Part shown: one piece after another, positions 55,111-64,000 of the stretch
How the letters are laid out: every line of letters begins with the position of its first letter
How positions within the stretch are numbered: the stretch's first letter is position 1
Origin: Muscardinus avellanarius
Lineage: Eukaryota > Chordata > Mammalia > Rodentia > Gliridae
Reading direction: 5' to 3'
DNA: 64,000 bases
Assembly (NCBI GenBank): GCA_963383645.1
Contig: OY726576.1
Span: forward strand, 11,403,211 to 11,467,210
Program-made: the position numbers and the translations under genes
Notes under the pieces: model-generated
What the model saw: only the letters and a program-made list of their open reading frames with translations
Database searches by the model: none
Told to the model about the DNA's origin: nothing

Positions 55111-56364
55111 TTAAACATGACACTGAGTTCAACAACTACTCTAAAGAGGAAGGAAAAATAGGCCCCAAGCAACTGGATTTCAAACATTAACTTAAAAGTG
55201 CCTGACTGTTCCTCCAACAACAAGAAGAGCCAGGATGAAATCGAACGGCTGCCGTGCCAACCCGCAGGAGTCAAATATAACCAGGCAGCAAATTAGAGCA
55301 AACATTTAGGAATCTCTTGCATGTGGCACTCGACTCCACCCACCCTTCTTGGCAAGAGCTGAGACGTTGATTACATGAATCCCGCTGGCATTTCGTGTCC
55401 TCGTGAGAGTCACTCAGAGCACCGTCCTCTCTGCTGAACGTGAACATGACCAGACTCATTTGAGTAATTTGGCGTGTTCTGGTGGTGATTCAATAGTGCA
55501 GCAAGGGCAAGAGCCCAACTTGTGCATCCCCCACTCCTGCCTTCTCTATTCAACGGCCTGCTATAAATGGAGGAGTGGGGGAGTGGGAGATGTTCCCATG
55601 ATGGCCAGATCCAAAGGTTATTTTCTGAAGACTGAGATTTCTTGACACGCTAAGTAACCAACAGGCCCAGAGCCATCAACCTCAACTAATTCATACACTC
55701 TGGGAAATATATCTCATCTAAACAGTAAGGCAACGGAGGGAGAAGAAAGCACCCAGGTGCCTATATTTGGAGCAGAATGTATGCCACACATTTGCCAAAT
55801 AATCAGGTTGGCACATCTCTCTCAGCATTCCATTCTACTTACTGTCACCCCCCCCCCATTAGTACACTGAGTTTTTCACACATTAACCCCATTTGTAGGC
55901 ATGGGAGTTTCCCATGAAAATCTCTTGGGCACTGGTCAGAGGTGGGGGACATGAACATTTAGATGGTCTTGTTTTTCACTGGGTCAGAAACATGCTCATT
56001 GACAGGCAACTTACGGCCGAAGAACTTCTGGGCTGTGGTCCTAGGGCCTCAGATGATGCACGTGTACAGAGTAACTCTGAGACATGTCAAGCCAGAGTGT
56101 GTGGCCCTGGGCACCTATTCTTATTAAGAACATAGGATTATCAGCATCTCTAATTCCTATCAGTACTTTCTTTAGAATGACACAAAAGACCACTCATAAA
56201 CTCAACCATTATTACTGAAACTTAGAAATAATCTTCTCTTAAGTCCTTCCTTTTATCAGTGAGAAACATGGATTCCAAATAACTCGTCAATTTTCTGGTA
56301 TTATGAAATAAACAACAGACCAAATATAATACTTGGGTTTTGTATTGCTATACAAAGCACCATT
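55111..56364. other. Unique sequence, no gene recognised
   Basis: No SINE in about 1.2 kb. Contains ten consecutive C (55848-55857). The interval 55200-55620 is less AT-rich and not obviously repetitive, but no exon is supported. Confidence 0.45.
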
Positions 56365-56372
56365 TCCACCAT

Positions 56373-56586
56373 TTTTTTGTGTGTGTGTGGTAGTGGGTGT
56401 GAAACCCAGAGGCTTTCTACCTCCAGGCTATACTCCCAGACCTATTTTATATTTTATTTGGAAACGGGGTCTCACTAAGTTGCTGAGAGCCTCACTAAGT
56501 AGCTGAGGCTGGCTTTGAACTTGTGCAATCCTCCTGTCTCAGCCTCCCAAGAGTAGGGATTACAAGCATGCGCCACCACACCTGGC
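56373..56586 (-). mobile_element. B1-dID SINE, intermediate type
   Basis: T-run and (GT)n (56379-56389), GTAGTGGGTGTGAAACCCAG, then linker ATTTTATATTTTATTTGG as in hairpin copies. The left arm still holds both CTAAGTTGCTGAGAGCC and CTAAGTAGCTGAGGCTGG. TCCACCATT and TCCACCACT on the two sides look like a target duplication. Confidence 0.92.
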
Positions 56587-56604
56587 TCCACCACTGGTTT
56601 AGAC

Positions 56605-56770
56605 CAATGGATTCTGGCTATTGGAAATCACGGAGAGGTTACTTAAAAATACAGATTTTTTAGACTATCCTTTCAGATGTGCTGAGTTAGTAAAAACCTA
56701 GAATATGGCCCAGAAATCTGTGTTTTAGGGAACTTCCCAGATATCTTGACGTATACTCAGAAACAGGCTA
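56605..56770 (+). mobile_element. MER5-like hAT fragment
   Basis: GGTTACTTAAAAATACAGAT, AGATGTGCTGAGTTAGTAAA, CCCAGAAATCTGTGTTTTAG and ACTTCCCAGATATCTTGAC follow the MER5 order. It is interrupted on the left by, or adjacent to, the preceding SINE. Confidence 0.55.
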
Positions 56771-58014
56771 GACTGCAAAATAAATTTTGAAGCCAAACTT
56801 TTCCTAAATATATGAACAAAACTCATTAAATATCCTTAAAGCAGATACGGTATACTTCTATGGTATCAGATATTTTTGTTGGGTCTCCAAGAAAAATCTC
56901 ATAAATGTTGACTTTCCTGAAAATTACTTTCTCAGAAAAAAAAAAGGTTATCAGAACATTTGTGCAATCAAAAATTTTCATGCTCATAAGTTCAGAAAAG
57001 CAGAAAGACTGGATAAAAAAATCCTATCATTAGCCAGCAGTAGACTTAGCCTTGAAAAGAAATCTTATGTGTGTACATTTTCCTCCACTGAGCTAATGTA
57101 CAGGAGTGATCCTAGAGATTATATGCAAACACAAAGCTGATGATAGAAGAAATCTCTCAAAGCCCAAATGAATGAATATTCTCCAGCCCTGGGGAACCTT
57201 CCTTTTATCCCTCTTCTCCTCTCCCTAGCCTCACAGGCTACTGAGGAGTGCACAGAAGATTCATAATAATTTTATTTATTTATTGAGAAATCATAGCTTT
57301 GTCTTTAACTTGAACCATCTGTCAACAGATGGGCGAGCACAGTAAAGGACATCACCATCACTCACTGTTAAAAAGCTGAGGATTTTGGTCACGTTTCAAA
57401 GTGTTAGGATGACACTCTTGATGGTTTTTAGAACTAAGACATCTAGTCATTTATTTTTGCATTTGTTTGAAATCATTTAAGCAGAGTTGGGTTCTTCATC
57501 ATGGAGGTGTCCTGCTTAAAAACAAAAGATTTTAGAATTAACTCAGCAGTACAGGAGAAATATATTGGGAAAAAATGTGAGGCGTACAAAGTCTGTCGTT
57601 GGGAAACCCTTGCTTCTCTTTTCTGTCCAGTGAACTTCCCTTCTCCATTTCTCTGGCCTCTGACAACTTAAAGAATCAGAAACTCCTTAACACCAAGGCA
57701 TTAACAGCTGACAATAGATGGGAGAGTTATGAAAGTACCCAAGAAGAATGAGAAGTCTGATTAAAACTAATAATTCCTTTCAAAAACGTCATTTGAGAGA
57801 CTGAATATTGCATGTTCATTTGATTTCCAACTATTTGTTCCATTTGTTCACTTTGGAAACCAATCGCCGTTAATTAACATCTTAGGCAGGAGTTAAAACC
57901 CCAGCTCTCTCTTTTCCCTGCCCTCTATTTTGTCTGGTTTGAGTGCTCAATGGATCTAATCTCTTCCTGCAGGGCTCTGAGATTACAGCTCAGAATGTAA
58001 GTTAATCAAATCCA
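56771..58014. other. Unique sequence, no gene recognised
   Basis: AT-rich and without SINEs. No gene recognised. Confidence 0.45.
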
Positions 58015-58215
58015 CTCATTCATTTCCCTGGCCGCAGTGATTGGTTCAGATAGTCCTGTGATTGGACCAGACCAATCAGAGTGAAGCACAGGACTTTTTT
58101 GCAAGGGGAGAGTATGGAATACTGGAACAAAATGCTTTCTTTCTTGTGCTGAGCAGGAATAATGGTACCAGTTCCTTTGAGAGCTGCTGGAAACCATATT
58201 GGAACTATTGTAAGA
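58015..58215 (+). mobile_element. Old LTR-like repeat, 5' part (family not named)
   Basis: GGCCGCAGTGATTGGTTCAG, GATTGGACCAGACCAATCAG and CACAGGACTTTTTTGC, then GAGAGCTGCTGGAAACCATA, match the 5' part of the same old repeat whose 3' part I see at 28725. It carries three CCAAT-box-like motifs within 45 bases, a feature of the repeat. Confidence 0.4.
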
Positions 58216-58306
58216 GCACAACACACTGGAATACATATCGGGAGAAATTTCAACTCTAAAATATTAATCTCTGCCTACTTGTATCATCATCATCATATCT
58301 AAACAT

Positions 58307-58375
<69 letters not shown>

Positions 58376-58428
58376 TCCCTCTCCCTCTCCCTCTCCCTCT
58401 CCCTCTCCCTCTCCCTCCTCCCTGCCCC
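58307..58428. repeat. (CT)n-(CCCTCT)n polypyrimidine array
   Basis: A pure CT dinucleotide block (about 58310-58371) changes to eight or so CCCTCT hexamers (58371-58416) and ends CCTCCCTGCCCCC. The + strand is all pyrimidine for about 110 bases. Confidence 0.97.
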
Positions 58429-58455
58429 CACCATACTATTTAAAAGTAGACTGTA

Positions 58456-58659
58456 AATTGGACATGGTGGTGCATGGGTACATGCCTAAGATCCCAGTAC
58501 TTTGGGAGGCTGAGACAGGAGGATCACAGGTTAGAGGAAAGTTTCAGCAACCTAGTAAGACCCTGTTTTGAAGTAAAAAAATAAAAAGAGCTGGGGATGT
58601 AACTCAAAGGTATAATGCCCCTGGGCCAATTCCCAGAACCACAAACAACAAAAGCAAAT
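58456..58659 (+). mobile_element. B1-dID SINE, classic type, with TSD
   Basis: TTGGACATGGTGGTGCATGG to CAATTCCCAGAACCAC with an A-rich tail. AAAAGTAGACTGTA (58442-58455) and AAAAGTTGATTGTA (58660-58673) form the target-site duplication with two differences. Confidence 0.94.
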
Positions 58660-58673
58660 AAAAGTTGATTGTA

Positions 58674-59495
58674 GACATCATGTTCCCTTATTTAAAAATA
58701 CTTCCTCATCAAGGATCCCCCCCCCAAAATATATCATCTTATTCCCTTATATAACCACAGTGCAATTAATAAAATGAGGAAATTTAACATTAATACAATG
58801 CTATTATCTAAGTTCATAGTTCATAACTAAGGTTTACCAATTGCTCAAATAATGTTTTCTAGACACTTCATTTTTCCTGTGTCAAGTCCTAATTTATGGT
58901 CAGAGCAATTTATTTCCATCACTGTTTGTACACTTTTAATCAGAAATACATCCTATTGGCTTGTTTCCTTTTTCTCTTTTATGACATTGTCATCTTTTAA
59001 GAGTCTATGTTCATTTTTATTAGACTGTCCCTGTGAAGAATTTGAGGTGCAGATTATTTTCAACGTGCATGTGGTTACTGGCATCTCAGTGCCCTGTGTA
59101 CATGGCATGGAAATTATAGCTATGGATATGTTCTCCATGCACTGTTTATTACAGATTATACAGTTTGTAAAAGTAGCCATGCCTTAGTAAAATATTAAAG
59201 CAAAGGGGAGAGATAATAACAAATTTGCAATTTATAAAGCAATACTGTTTGACAGTATATTCTTCACCTTCTCCCTATCTACCAACAAGCTGGGGAAGAT
59301 TGTATTAAAGTGAATATGATAGGCATTTGCATGCATATAACAAAAACCACCTGTTTTCTCTGTACTTTCCAACAAAAGGGACAGGATCAAAATATTAGAA
59401 ACAGGATTTTACAACCAAGAGGAGAGGTCAGAAAAAAACCATAAAACACCAGCAAGAACATCATATCTGAGTGGTGACGCGGAAGGGCTGTAGAC
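58674..59495. other. Unique sequence, no gene recognised
   Basis: Contains a 111-codon plus-strand frame (58852-59187) in AT-rich sequence with no recognisable domain. Confidence 0.45.
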
Positions 59496-59499
59496 AAGG

Positions 59500-59642
59500 A
59501 GCCAAGAAGCCAGGATCCTACTCACTCTCTGAGTGATCCTTGGCGAGGTGCCCACACTCTCTGGAGTACGGCTCCCTTATCTATAAAATTAGGGGGTTGG
59601 ACGAGATGCTCTCTAGTGCCCCTTCCAGCTCAGTGGGCCCAT
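59500..59642 (+). mobile_element. MIR-family SINE
   Basis: TGAGTGATCCTTGGCGAGG, CTCCCTTATCTATAAAATTA, GGGGGTTGGACGAGATGC and CTAGTGCCCCTTCCAGCTC match a MIR-type 3' part (TCTATAAAATGAGGGGGTTGGAC and CCCTTCCAGCTC order). Confidence 0.75.
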
Positions 59643-61494
59643 GAAAGGCCCATATCTACATGATTCAGAATCTGATCAAATGCCAGGCTGGGCAGCAGTT
59701 CAGAGAAAGGGACTGCCTGTCTGTGCAGCGATAGTGAGAGGTGTCCTGTGAGAGCAGGGGCTGGAAGGAGGATTCCAGAGGAATAGGGAGACATTTGCTA
59801 AGTGAAGGGACAAAGACAGTTACTAAAATAGAGACCAGCCCAAGAGAATGCACACTCAGAAATGAGCACACCCAGATGTGTGAACTGGGGGGCCTAAGCA
59901 GGCCTGTCTGTGGCGGGTACTTTCCCCGATGGACTCAGATGTTGAACATGCACACGTGTGAATCAGTAGATTCGGTAGAACTGATGAACTTCAGTGGCTT
60001 CAAAAGAAGTAATTTGGACCCATGTCCACTTCATAGTCATCTTTCTCCCCCACTTCATTAGCTGCCTTCTCACCAGTAAGGAATACACAACTGTCCGGAC
60101 AATTCTAGCTCTTACACTTTCGTCACCATTGACCTTTCTCAGTCCTGGAGATGATGCCCTTTATTGAAAACTGATCCTAAATATGAGAATTCTTTTGATC
60201 TCCTTTAATTTGTTATCAGAGAGAACTATTATTTCTTTGATTTCACACATAGTAATACTGGGCTTAAAAAGAGTTTATTAACTTGCTTAGAGCTTGGGTA
60301 TGAATCTGAAATTATACTTTTAAATTCTGCATTGGTTTACACTTAATATTTTCATTGGTTCTTGTAAATGACGCTTTACTTTGCAAAGGTCACAGATGGG
60401 GCTTGTGCGCTGGGTAAAAATCTCAAGGATCCCACCCCCAGCAAGTCTGTTCCGTACAAATCAGATTGTTGGTGTCGACTTGAGTCAGATACCCTGAGCA
60501 TGATGTATATAAGCAGGAAAAAAAATGAGAAAACATGAATGAGCTGGCTGTGTTACCAGCTAACTGATTTTACTGGAATCGTTACTGAAAATTACTTGCT
60601 GATAATTTGAGGTGCCTTTACATGTTTTGGGACTTACAAATATATTGAGAACCTGAAAGTTTATTTTTATATATTTTGGCAATAAAAAGCTAATTATGTT
60701 TCATGCAAAATCATGAACCAAGTTTATCTACAGGTAACAGAAAGTATGAAGAAGGGGATGGGTGATAAATTCCACATGCCCCTTGGGGTAGCTGTTGAAA
60801 TGCCTGTAACTTAATGGAAGCATGGGTCATGGGCATGTGTATACTTGGGGGATGTCTGTGTGTTTTTAAGCTTTGAGGGTGTTGGATTTTTTTAATATTT
60901 CATACCCTTTGTAGTGTTTTAAACATCTATAGATTTCCTGGAAGAAGATTATAAATCTGCATGTATTCAGGGTAGAGTTGTAAATTGTTGGTAATGGCTG
61001 TCAAGTTTATTCTTACTTATAAACAGGGCTCGTTCCCTCTCTCCCTCTCTTTTCTCTTTCTTTCTTCCTTTTTTTTCCCCCCTTCCTGTTTCATTGCCTA
61101 CGGTGGTAAATTTTGCTTGGCAGAAAATAAAAGTGACCAGAGAGTTTTCTTCACTTAATACACAAAAATAAAGGGCCACTCAGTCTTACAGAGGTATCAG
61201 ACCAAATGACAGGAAGATGATTGGGATACAAAAAAATGTATTTGCATTAAACTAAAAAGACTTAGTCGTCTTCCCTATGGAATATTCCATTATAACCACG
61301 ACATATGGAAATCCTGTCCTCCTGACTTCAATATAAAGTCAGCTGCAGAATGTACATTATTGAGTTTTTTTAAGTTAAATTCTATTTGCTAGATGCTAAT
61401 AGGATTTATTAAATGCATCTTAAGTTGCGTTTATGCACATGGAGTTTAATTTTTTGTTGATTTTATGGTACCAGTAGAAATCTGTTACCAAAAT
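59643..61494. other. 1.9 kb unique sequence, no gene recognised
   Basis: No SINE. Contains a pyrimidine-rich run (61030-61090). The 106-codon plus-strand frame (59741-60061) has no recognisable domain. A TATATAAGCAGG string occurs at 60506, but no transcription unit is supported. Confidence 0.45.
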
Positions 61495-61496
61495 CT

Positions 61497-61684
61497 GCAT
61501 TAGATTCCCATAGCTGCAAGAACAAATTACCAGAGACTTAAACATAGAGGCTTTAAATTTTATAGGCTTAGAGCAACACAATTTGATTACAGTTCTATGG
61601 AACAAAATCCCCAACTTGGTTTCACTGGGCTAAAAACAGAGCATGAGCAGGACTGTTTCCTTTTCAGTGGAGAATCTGCTTCTT
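61497..61684 (+). mobile_element. Ancient repeat of the 'AACAAATTACCA' class
   Basis: TCCCATAGCTGCAAGAACAA, ATTACCAGAGACTTAAACAT, TTGATTACAGTTCTATGGAA, GGTTTCACTGGGCTAAAAAC and GTGGAGAATCTGCTTC are in the order of a common old mammalian repeat (AACAAATTACCACAAACTT type), possibly an ancient LINE-1 3' end. Related in type to 7235-7815. Confidence 0.5.
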
Positions 61685-61875
61685 CACCTTTCTGAGCTAA
61701 GTACTTTACACATCTCTTTTAATGCTCACAATAGCCTGGGAGGTTGGTACATTTATTTCTACCATTTCACAGATGAGAAAAATAAGACACGGCAAAGTGA
61801 CTGGCCCCCGAGCCACATGGCTCCTGAGGACAGAGCTGGAATTCGAATTCTGTCCAGGTTCTAGAATCTGTGTTT
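61685..61875 (-). mobile_element. MIR SINE, antisense, well preserved
   Basis: AATGCTCACAATAGCCTGGG, AGGTTGGTACATTTATTTC, TTTCACAGATGAGAAAAATA, AAAGTGACTGGCCCCCGAG, CACATGGCTCCTGAGGACAG and AGCTGGAATTCGAATTC give the whole reversed MIR core in order. Confidence 0.85.
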
Positions 61876-61929
61876 GAAGACCACACTGCCCTTCCTTTAG
61901 GTCAGAAGACATCGTCCAATTTTAAGACT

Positions 61930-61979
61930 ATAGAAAACTTTATAAATTGCTCATATAGAAAACTTTATAAATTGCTCAT
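61930..61979. repeat. 25-bp perfect tandem duplication
   Basis: The 25-base unit beginning ATAGAAAACTTTATAAATTG and ending CTCAT occurs twice with no mismatch and no spacer (61930-61954 and 61955-61979). Confidence 0.97.
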
Positions 61980-62449
61980 CTAAAGCAATGCTACCAAGGA
62001 TTATATTGATATGACACTTTCAAAAACTGTAATGTGTATTTTAGAGCTTCAAGCAGCTGCTTTAAAGAGCTAAATCTAAGAAAAGCTCTAAATAATATAA
62101 AACAAAGCACTTGTTTTGTTTTCTAATGGGTGGCTAGCATTAGCCAGTAAGACGTTTCCTTTATACCATCTTTGAGTATCAGAGTAAATGTAGGAGGAAT
62201 TTATTCAAAGCAATTAGAGAAATAGTAAAAGCTCTAGGACTTCCAGGAAGATAGGGACCGAGAAAAGTGGGTCTTAAGAGCCCCTCTAACAACCAATCTC
62301 CATTACCACAAAATCAGTGCCTTTCATAGCCAGAAAACACCATCACCAGAGAAACAAAAAAATCACCAGGCTCCAGAGAGAAAGTGGACTGAGAACAGAG
62401 CTCAGAGCCACAGAGGAGATACACCGGCCTCACACCCGAGGACACAGCA

Positions 62450-62462
62450 GCGCCATATTGCC
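62450..62462 (-). promoter_or_regulatory. YY1-like site, first 5'-UTR unit
   Basis: GCGCCATATTGCC, read on the minus strand as GGCAATATGGCGC, contains the core AATATGGCG that matches the YY1 consensus (AANATGGCGGC). YY1 sites near the start of LINE-1 promoters are established in human LINE-1. Binding here is inferred. Confidence 0.6.
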
Positions 62463-62657
62463 GGCAGCAGCGGCGAGTTCACCGGACGGCTACAGCAAGC
62501 CGAGGTGAGCCGCTGCAGAACAGCCAAGCGGGATTTTTCAGCACAGGGAACATCTAAAGCTCCCAGTGACTAAGCTCAGCACACACTGCAGGGACTCAGA
62601 GTGGAACTCAAAACCAAGAAGAAATAAGCCAGCCTCACGGCCGAGGGTGTACCAGTG

Positions 62658-62670
62658 GCGCCATATTGCC
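62658..62670 (-). promoter_or_regulatory. YY1-like site, second 5'-UTR unit
   Basis: An exact second copy of GCGCCATATTGCC, 208 bases after the first. The flanks on both sides are similar but diverged, so this 13-base block is better conserved than its surroundings. Confidence 0.6.
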
Positions 62671-63026
62671 ACCGGCGGCAGCAACAGCAAATTCACTGAG
62701 TCCAGTACAGCTACATCTGCGAACTCAAGAACAGTGAGTCAAATTGCGGGCCACAGAGGAGAAATCCCAGTACTGTACTCCCTGGGACTTGACCCAGTGG
62801 GGGAGTGGTGGTGGCAGAGATATCACACCATAGGAGAACGTGCAACCTGGCACCCCCCATAGTTTAAAGCAGCCTCTATCGACTCCCTGGGTCGGAGACT
62901 CTGTGATACAACCCAGTAAAGGAGTAGTGGGGTCTGAGATACTACAGACTTGAGATCCAGAGCACCTTAAGTGAAGTCATAGTGACCCAAGGGAAGAACC
63001 CAGAGAAGGCACAAACTTCTGAAATC

Positions 63027-63944
63027 ATGGGAAAGAGGAATAACACTGGAGCAATGAATGCCCACAACCCCACAACATCAGAACCCGATACAACAGAAAA
63101 TCAGAGATTTCTAGAAGATCAAATCAGGAAAATAACTGTAGAAATAATAGAGGTGCTTCGAAAAGAACTCAGAGAGAGCCAAAAAGAGATAAAGGATGCA
63201 ATTAATGAAGTAAAGGCCTCAATTCAAAGCACAAGCAACCGATTAGACCACATGGAGAACAGAATCTCACTCTTAGAAGATGATCATTCCAAAAATGAAT
63301 GCATAGTTTCTAATCTAGAAAAAAATATCCAACAGCAGGAATCTGACATTGAAGAAATATGGGCCCATTTTAAGAGAGCTAACCTAAGAATAATTGGAAT
63401 AGAGGAGGGAAAAGAAAGTGAAACCAAAGGGATCAACAATCTCTTCAAGGAAGTAATAGCAGAAAATTTTCCAAACATAGAGCAAGAGGTTGATACATAG
63501 ATCCAGGAAACTTATAGAACTCCCTTTAGACAGGATCGGAGAAGAGGATCCCCACGCCACATAATTGTCAAAATGACCAATGTGGAAGCCAAGCAGAGAA
63601 TCTTAAAGGCAACAAAAACAAAGGGCCAAGTGACATTCAGAGGCAAACCAATTTGAATCACTCCAGACTTTCCAAACCAAGTCATGAGAGCCAGAAGGGC
63701 TTGGAGTAACATATTCCAAACTCTGAAAGAAAACAACTTCCAGCCAAAAATTTCCTACCCAGCAAAACTTTCTATCAAATTAGATGGAGAAATAAGAAGC
63801 TTCCATGACAAACAGAAACTGAAGGAATTTATGTCTTCAAAACCAGCGCTAGAGAAAATACTCAAAGAGATTAACTACAAAGAAGAAATAGGTAACACAC
63901 ACCAGAACCAGAGAAACAAGATTTTCCACCCAACAGACAACTAA
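63027..63944 (+). pseudogene. LINE-1 ORF1 (ORF1p), two in-frame nonsense codons
   Basis: ORF1p is the trimeric RNA-binding chaperone that packages LINE-1 RNA in the cytoplasm. The ATG at 63027 (MGKRNN start, A at -3 and G at +4) opens a 306-codon frame ending TAA at 63942. The 305-codon product is a little shorter than the human protein (338). Residues about 30-125 are heptad-rich and coiled-coil-like. The RNA-recognition segment contains RANLRIIGIEEG, and the C-terminal domain contains RHIIVKM, NFQPKISYPAKLS and KPALEKILKE, all typical ORF1p blocks. Codon 158 is TAG (63498-63500) and codon 210 is TGA (63654-63656). There is no frameshift. An upstream in-frame GTG at 62982 is not a credible start. 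Confidence 0.92.
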
Positions 63945-64000
63945 GATTGGTTATCTGTGGAGATTCATTATTTATGTTAGTCTTTTACCTATCTCTAAAT

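Larger units (their letters stand above)
62235..63026 (+). promoter_or_regulatory. LINE-1 5' UTR with related internal units
   Basis: The region upstream of ORF1 contains CpG dinucleotides at a density not seen elsewhere in the window, plus two related units about 205-208 bases apart (GCCTCAC, then CCGAGG, then GCGCCATATTGCC). In mammals the LINE-1 5' UTR carries the internal pol II promoter. The repeated layout resembles the monomer organisation of mouse LINE-1 promoters, but that function is inferred here. A second, shorter internal similarity lies between 62789-62840 and 62885-62950. Confidence 0.75.
62235..64000 (+). mobile_element. LINE-1 element, 5' half (continues past window)
   Basis: A LINE-1 that keeps its 5' end: a 5' UTR of roughly 790 bases starting near TTCCAGGAAGATAGGGACCG, then ORF1 (63027-63944), then the first 56 bases of the ORF1-ORF2 spacer. 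The start is placed by resemblance to the GGAAGATGG-type beginnings of mammalian LINE-1 and is uncertain by 10-20 bases. ORF2 and the 3' end lie outside the window. Because ORF1 has two nonsense codons, this copy is not expected to mobilise by itself. Confidence 0.88.

Noticed and set aside
58015..58075. Three CCAAT-box-like motifs as a gene promoter
   Set aside because: They fall in the 5' part of an old interspersed repeat, and no transcription unit is evident next to them.
62982..63026. Upstream extension of LINE-1 ORF1 to a GTG at 62982
   Set aside because: GTG is not a credible eukaryotic start here. The ATG at 63027 has A at -3 and G at +4 and gives the usual MGK start of ORF1p.

Overview
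This window is non-coding nuclear DNA from a mammal. It is made of interspersed repeats in several age layers, separated by AT-rich unique sequence. I find no convincing exon of a host protein gene, no tRNA or rRNA gene, no CRISPR array and no prokaryotic or viral operon. The one long reading frame with a recognisable product is ORF1 of a LINE-1 element at the right edge. Most other open frames of 60-190 codons come from SINEs read backwards or from microsatellites.

Organism: about 35 SINE copies are dimers of a B1-like (7SL-derived) left arm and an ID-like (tRNA-derived) right arm. This is the B1-dID architecture known from squirrel-related rodents (Sciuridae, Aplodontiidae, Gliridae). LINE-1 3' ends whose antisense reads ATTGGTGCATTATAG fit the same clade. 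I infer a squirrel-related rodent and cannot name the species.

SINE terms used below. 'Classic type' copies keep the long left arm containing AACTTAGTGAGACCCTG and a right arm resembling GGCTGGGGATGTAGCTC. 'Hairpin type' copies are shorter in the left arm. They carry the inverted repeat AAGCCAGC-nnn-GCTGGCTT and a right arm beginning GTCTGGGAGTGTAGCCCGG. Hairpin copies have the cleanest target-site duplications (TSDs) and are found inside classic copies, so they look younger. 'Intermediate type' copies share features of both.

Layout: 1-26 kb is SINE-dense, with long microsatellites at 3.2, 4.1, 9.4, 11.0 and 19.1 kb, an old MER5-like DNA transposon split by a SINE at 17.5-17.9 kb and nested SINEs at 21.5-21.9 kb. 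From 26.2 to 34.1 kb there is no SINE, only old LINE, LTR and DNA-transposon fragments. From 34 to 50 kb SINEs return, with MaLR LTRs (33.6 and 36.9 kb), two hAT-type elements (39.4 and 46.7 kb, the latter hosting a two-level SINE nest), polypyrimidine tracts (42.2 and 44.9 kb) and an antisense LINE-1 3' end interrupted by a small retrocopy (48.2-49.2 kb). From 50 to 62 kb the sequence is mainly old repeats (L2, MIR, MER5, MaLR) and unique DNA. From about 62.24 kb to the window end lies the 5' half of a LINE-1: a 5' UTR with two related units that each carry a YY1-like site, then ORF1 with two in-frame stops. ORF2 would lie beyond the window.

There is no gene network to describe. What the sequence supports is a history: ancient MIR/L2/MER5/MaLR layer, then L1 and classic SINEs, then hairpin-type SINEs, with microsatellites repeatedly starting from SINE tails and linkers. 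Family names of old repeats come from remembered consensus features and were not checked by alignment.
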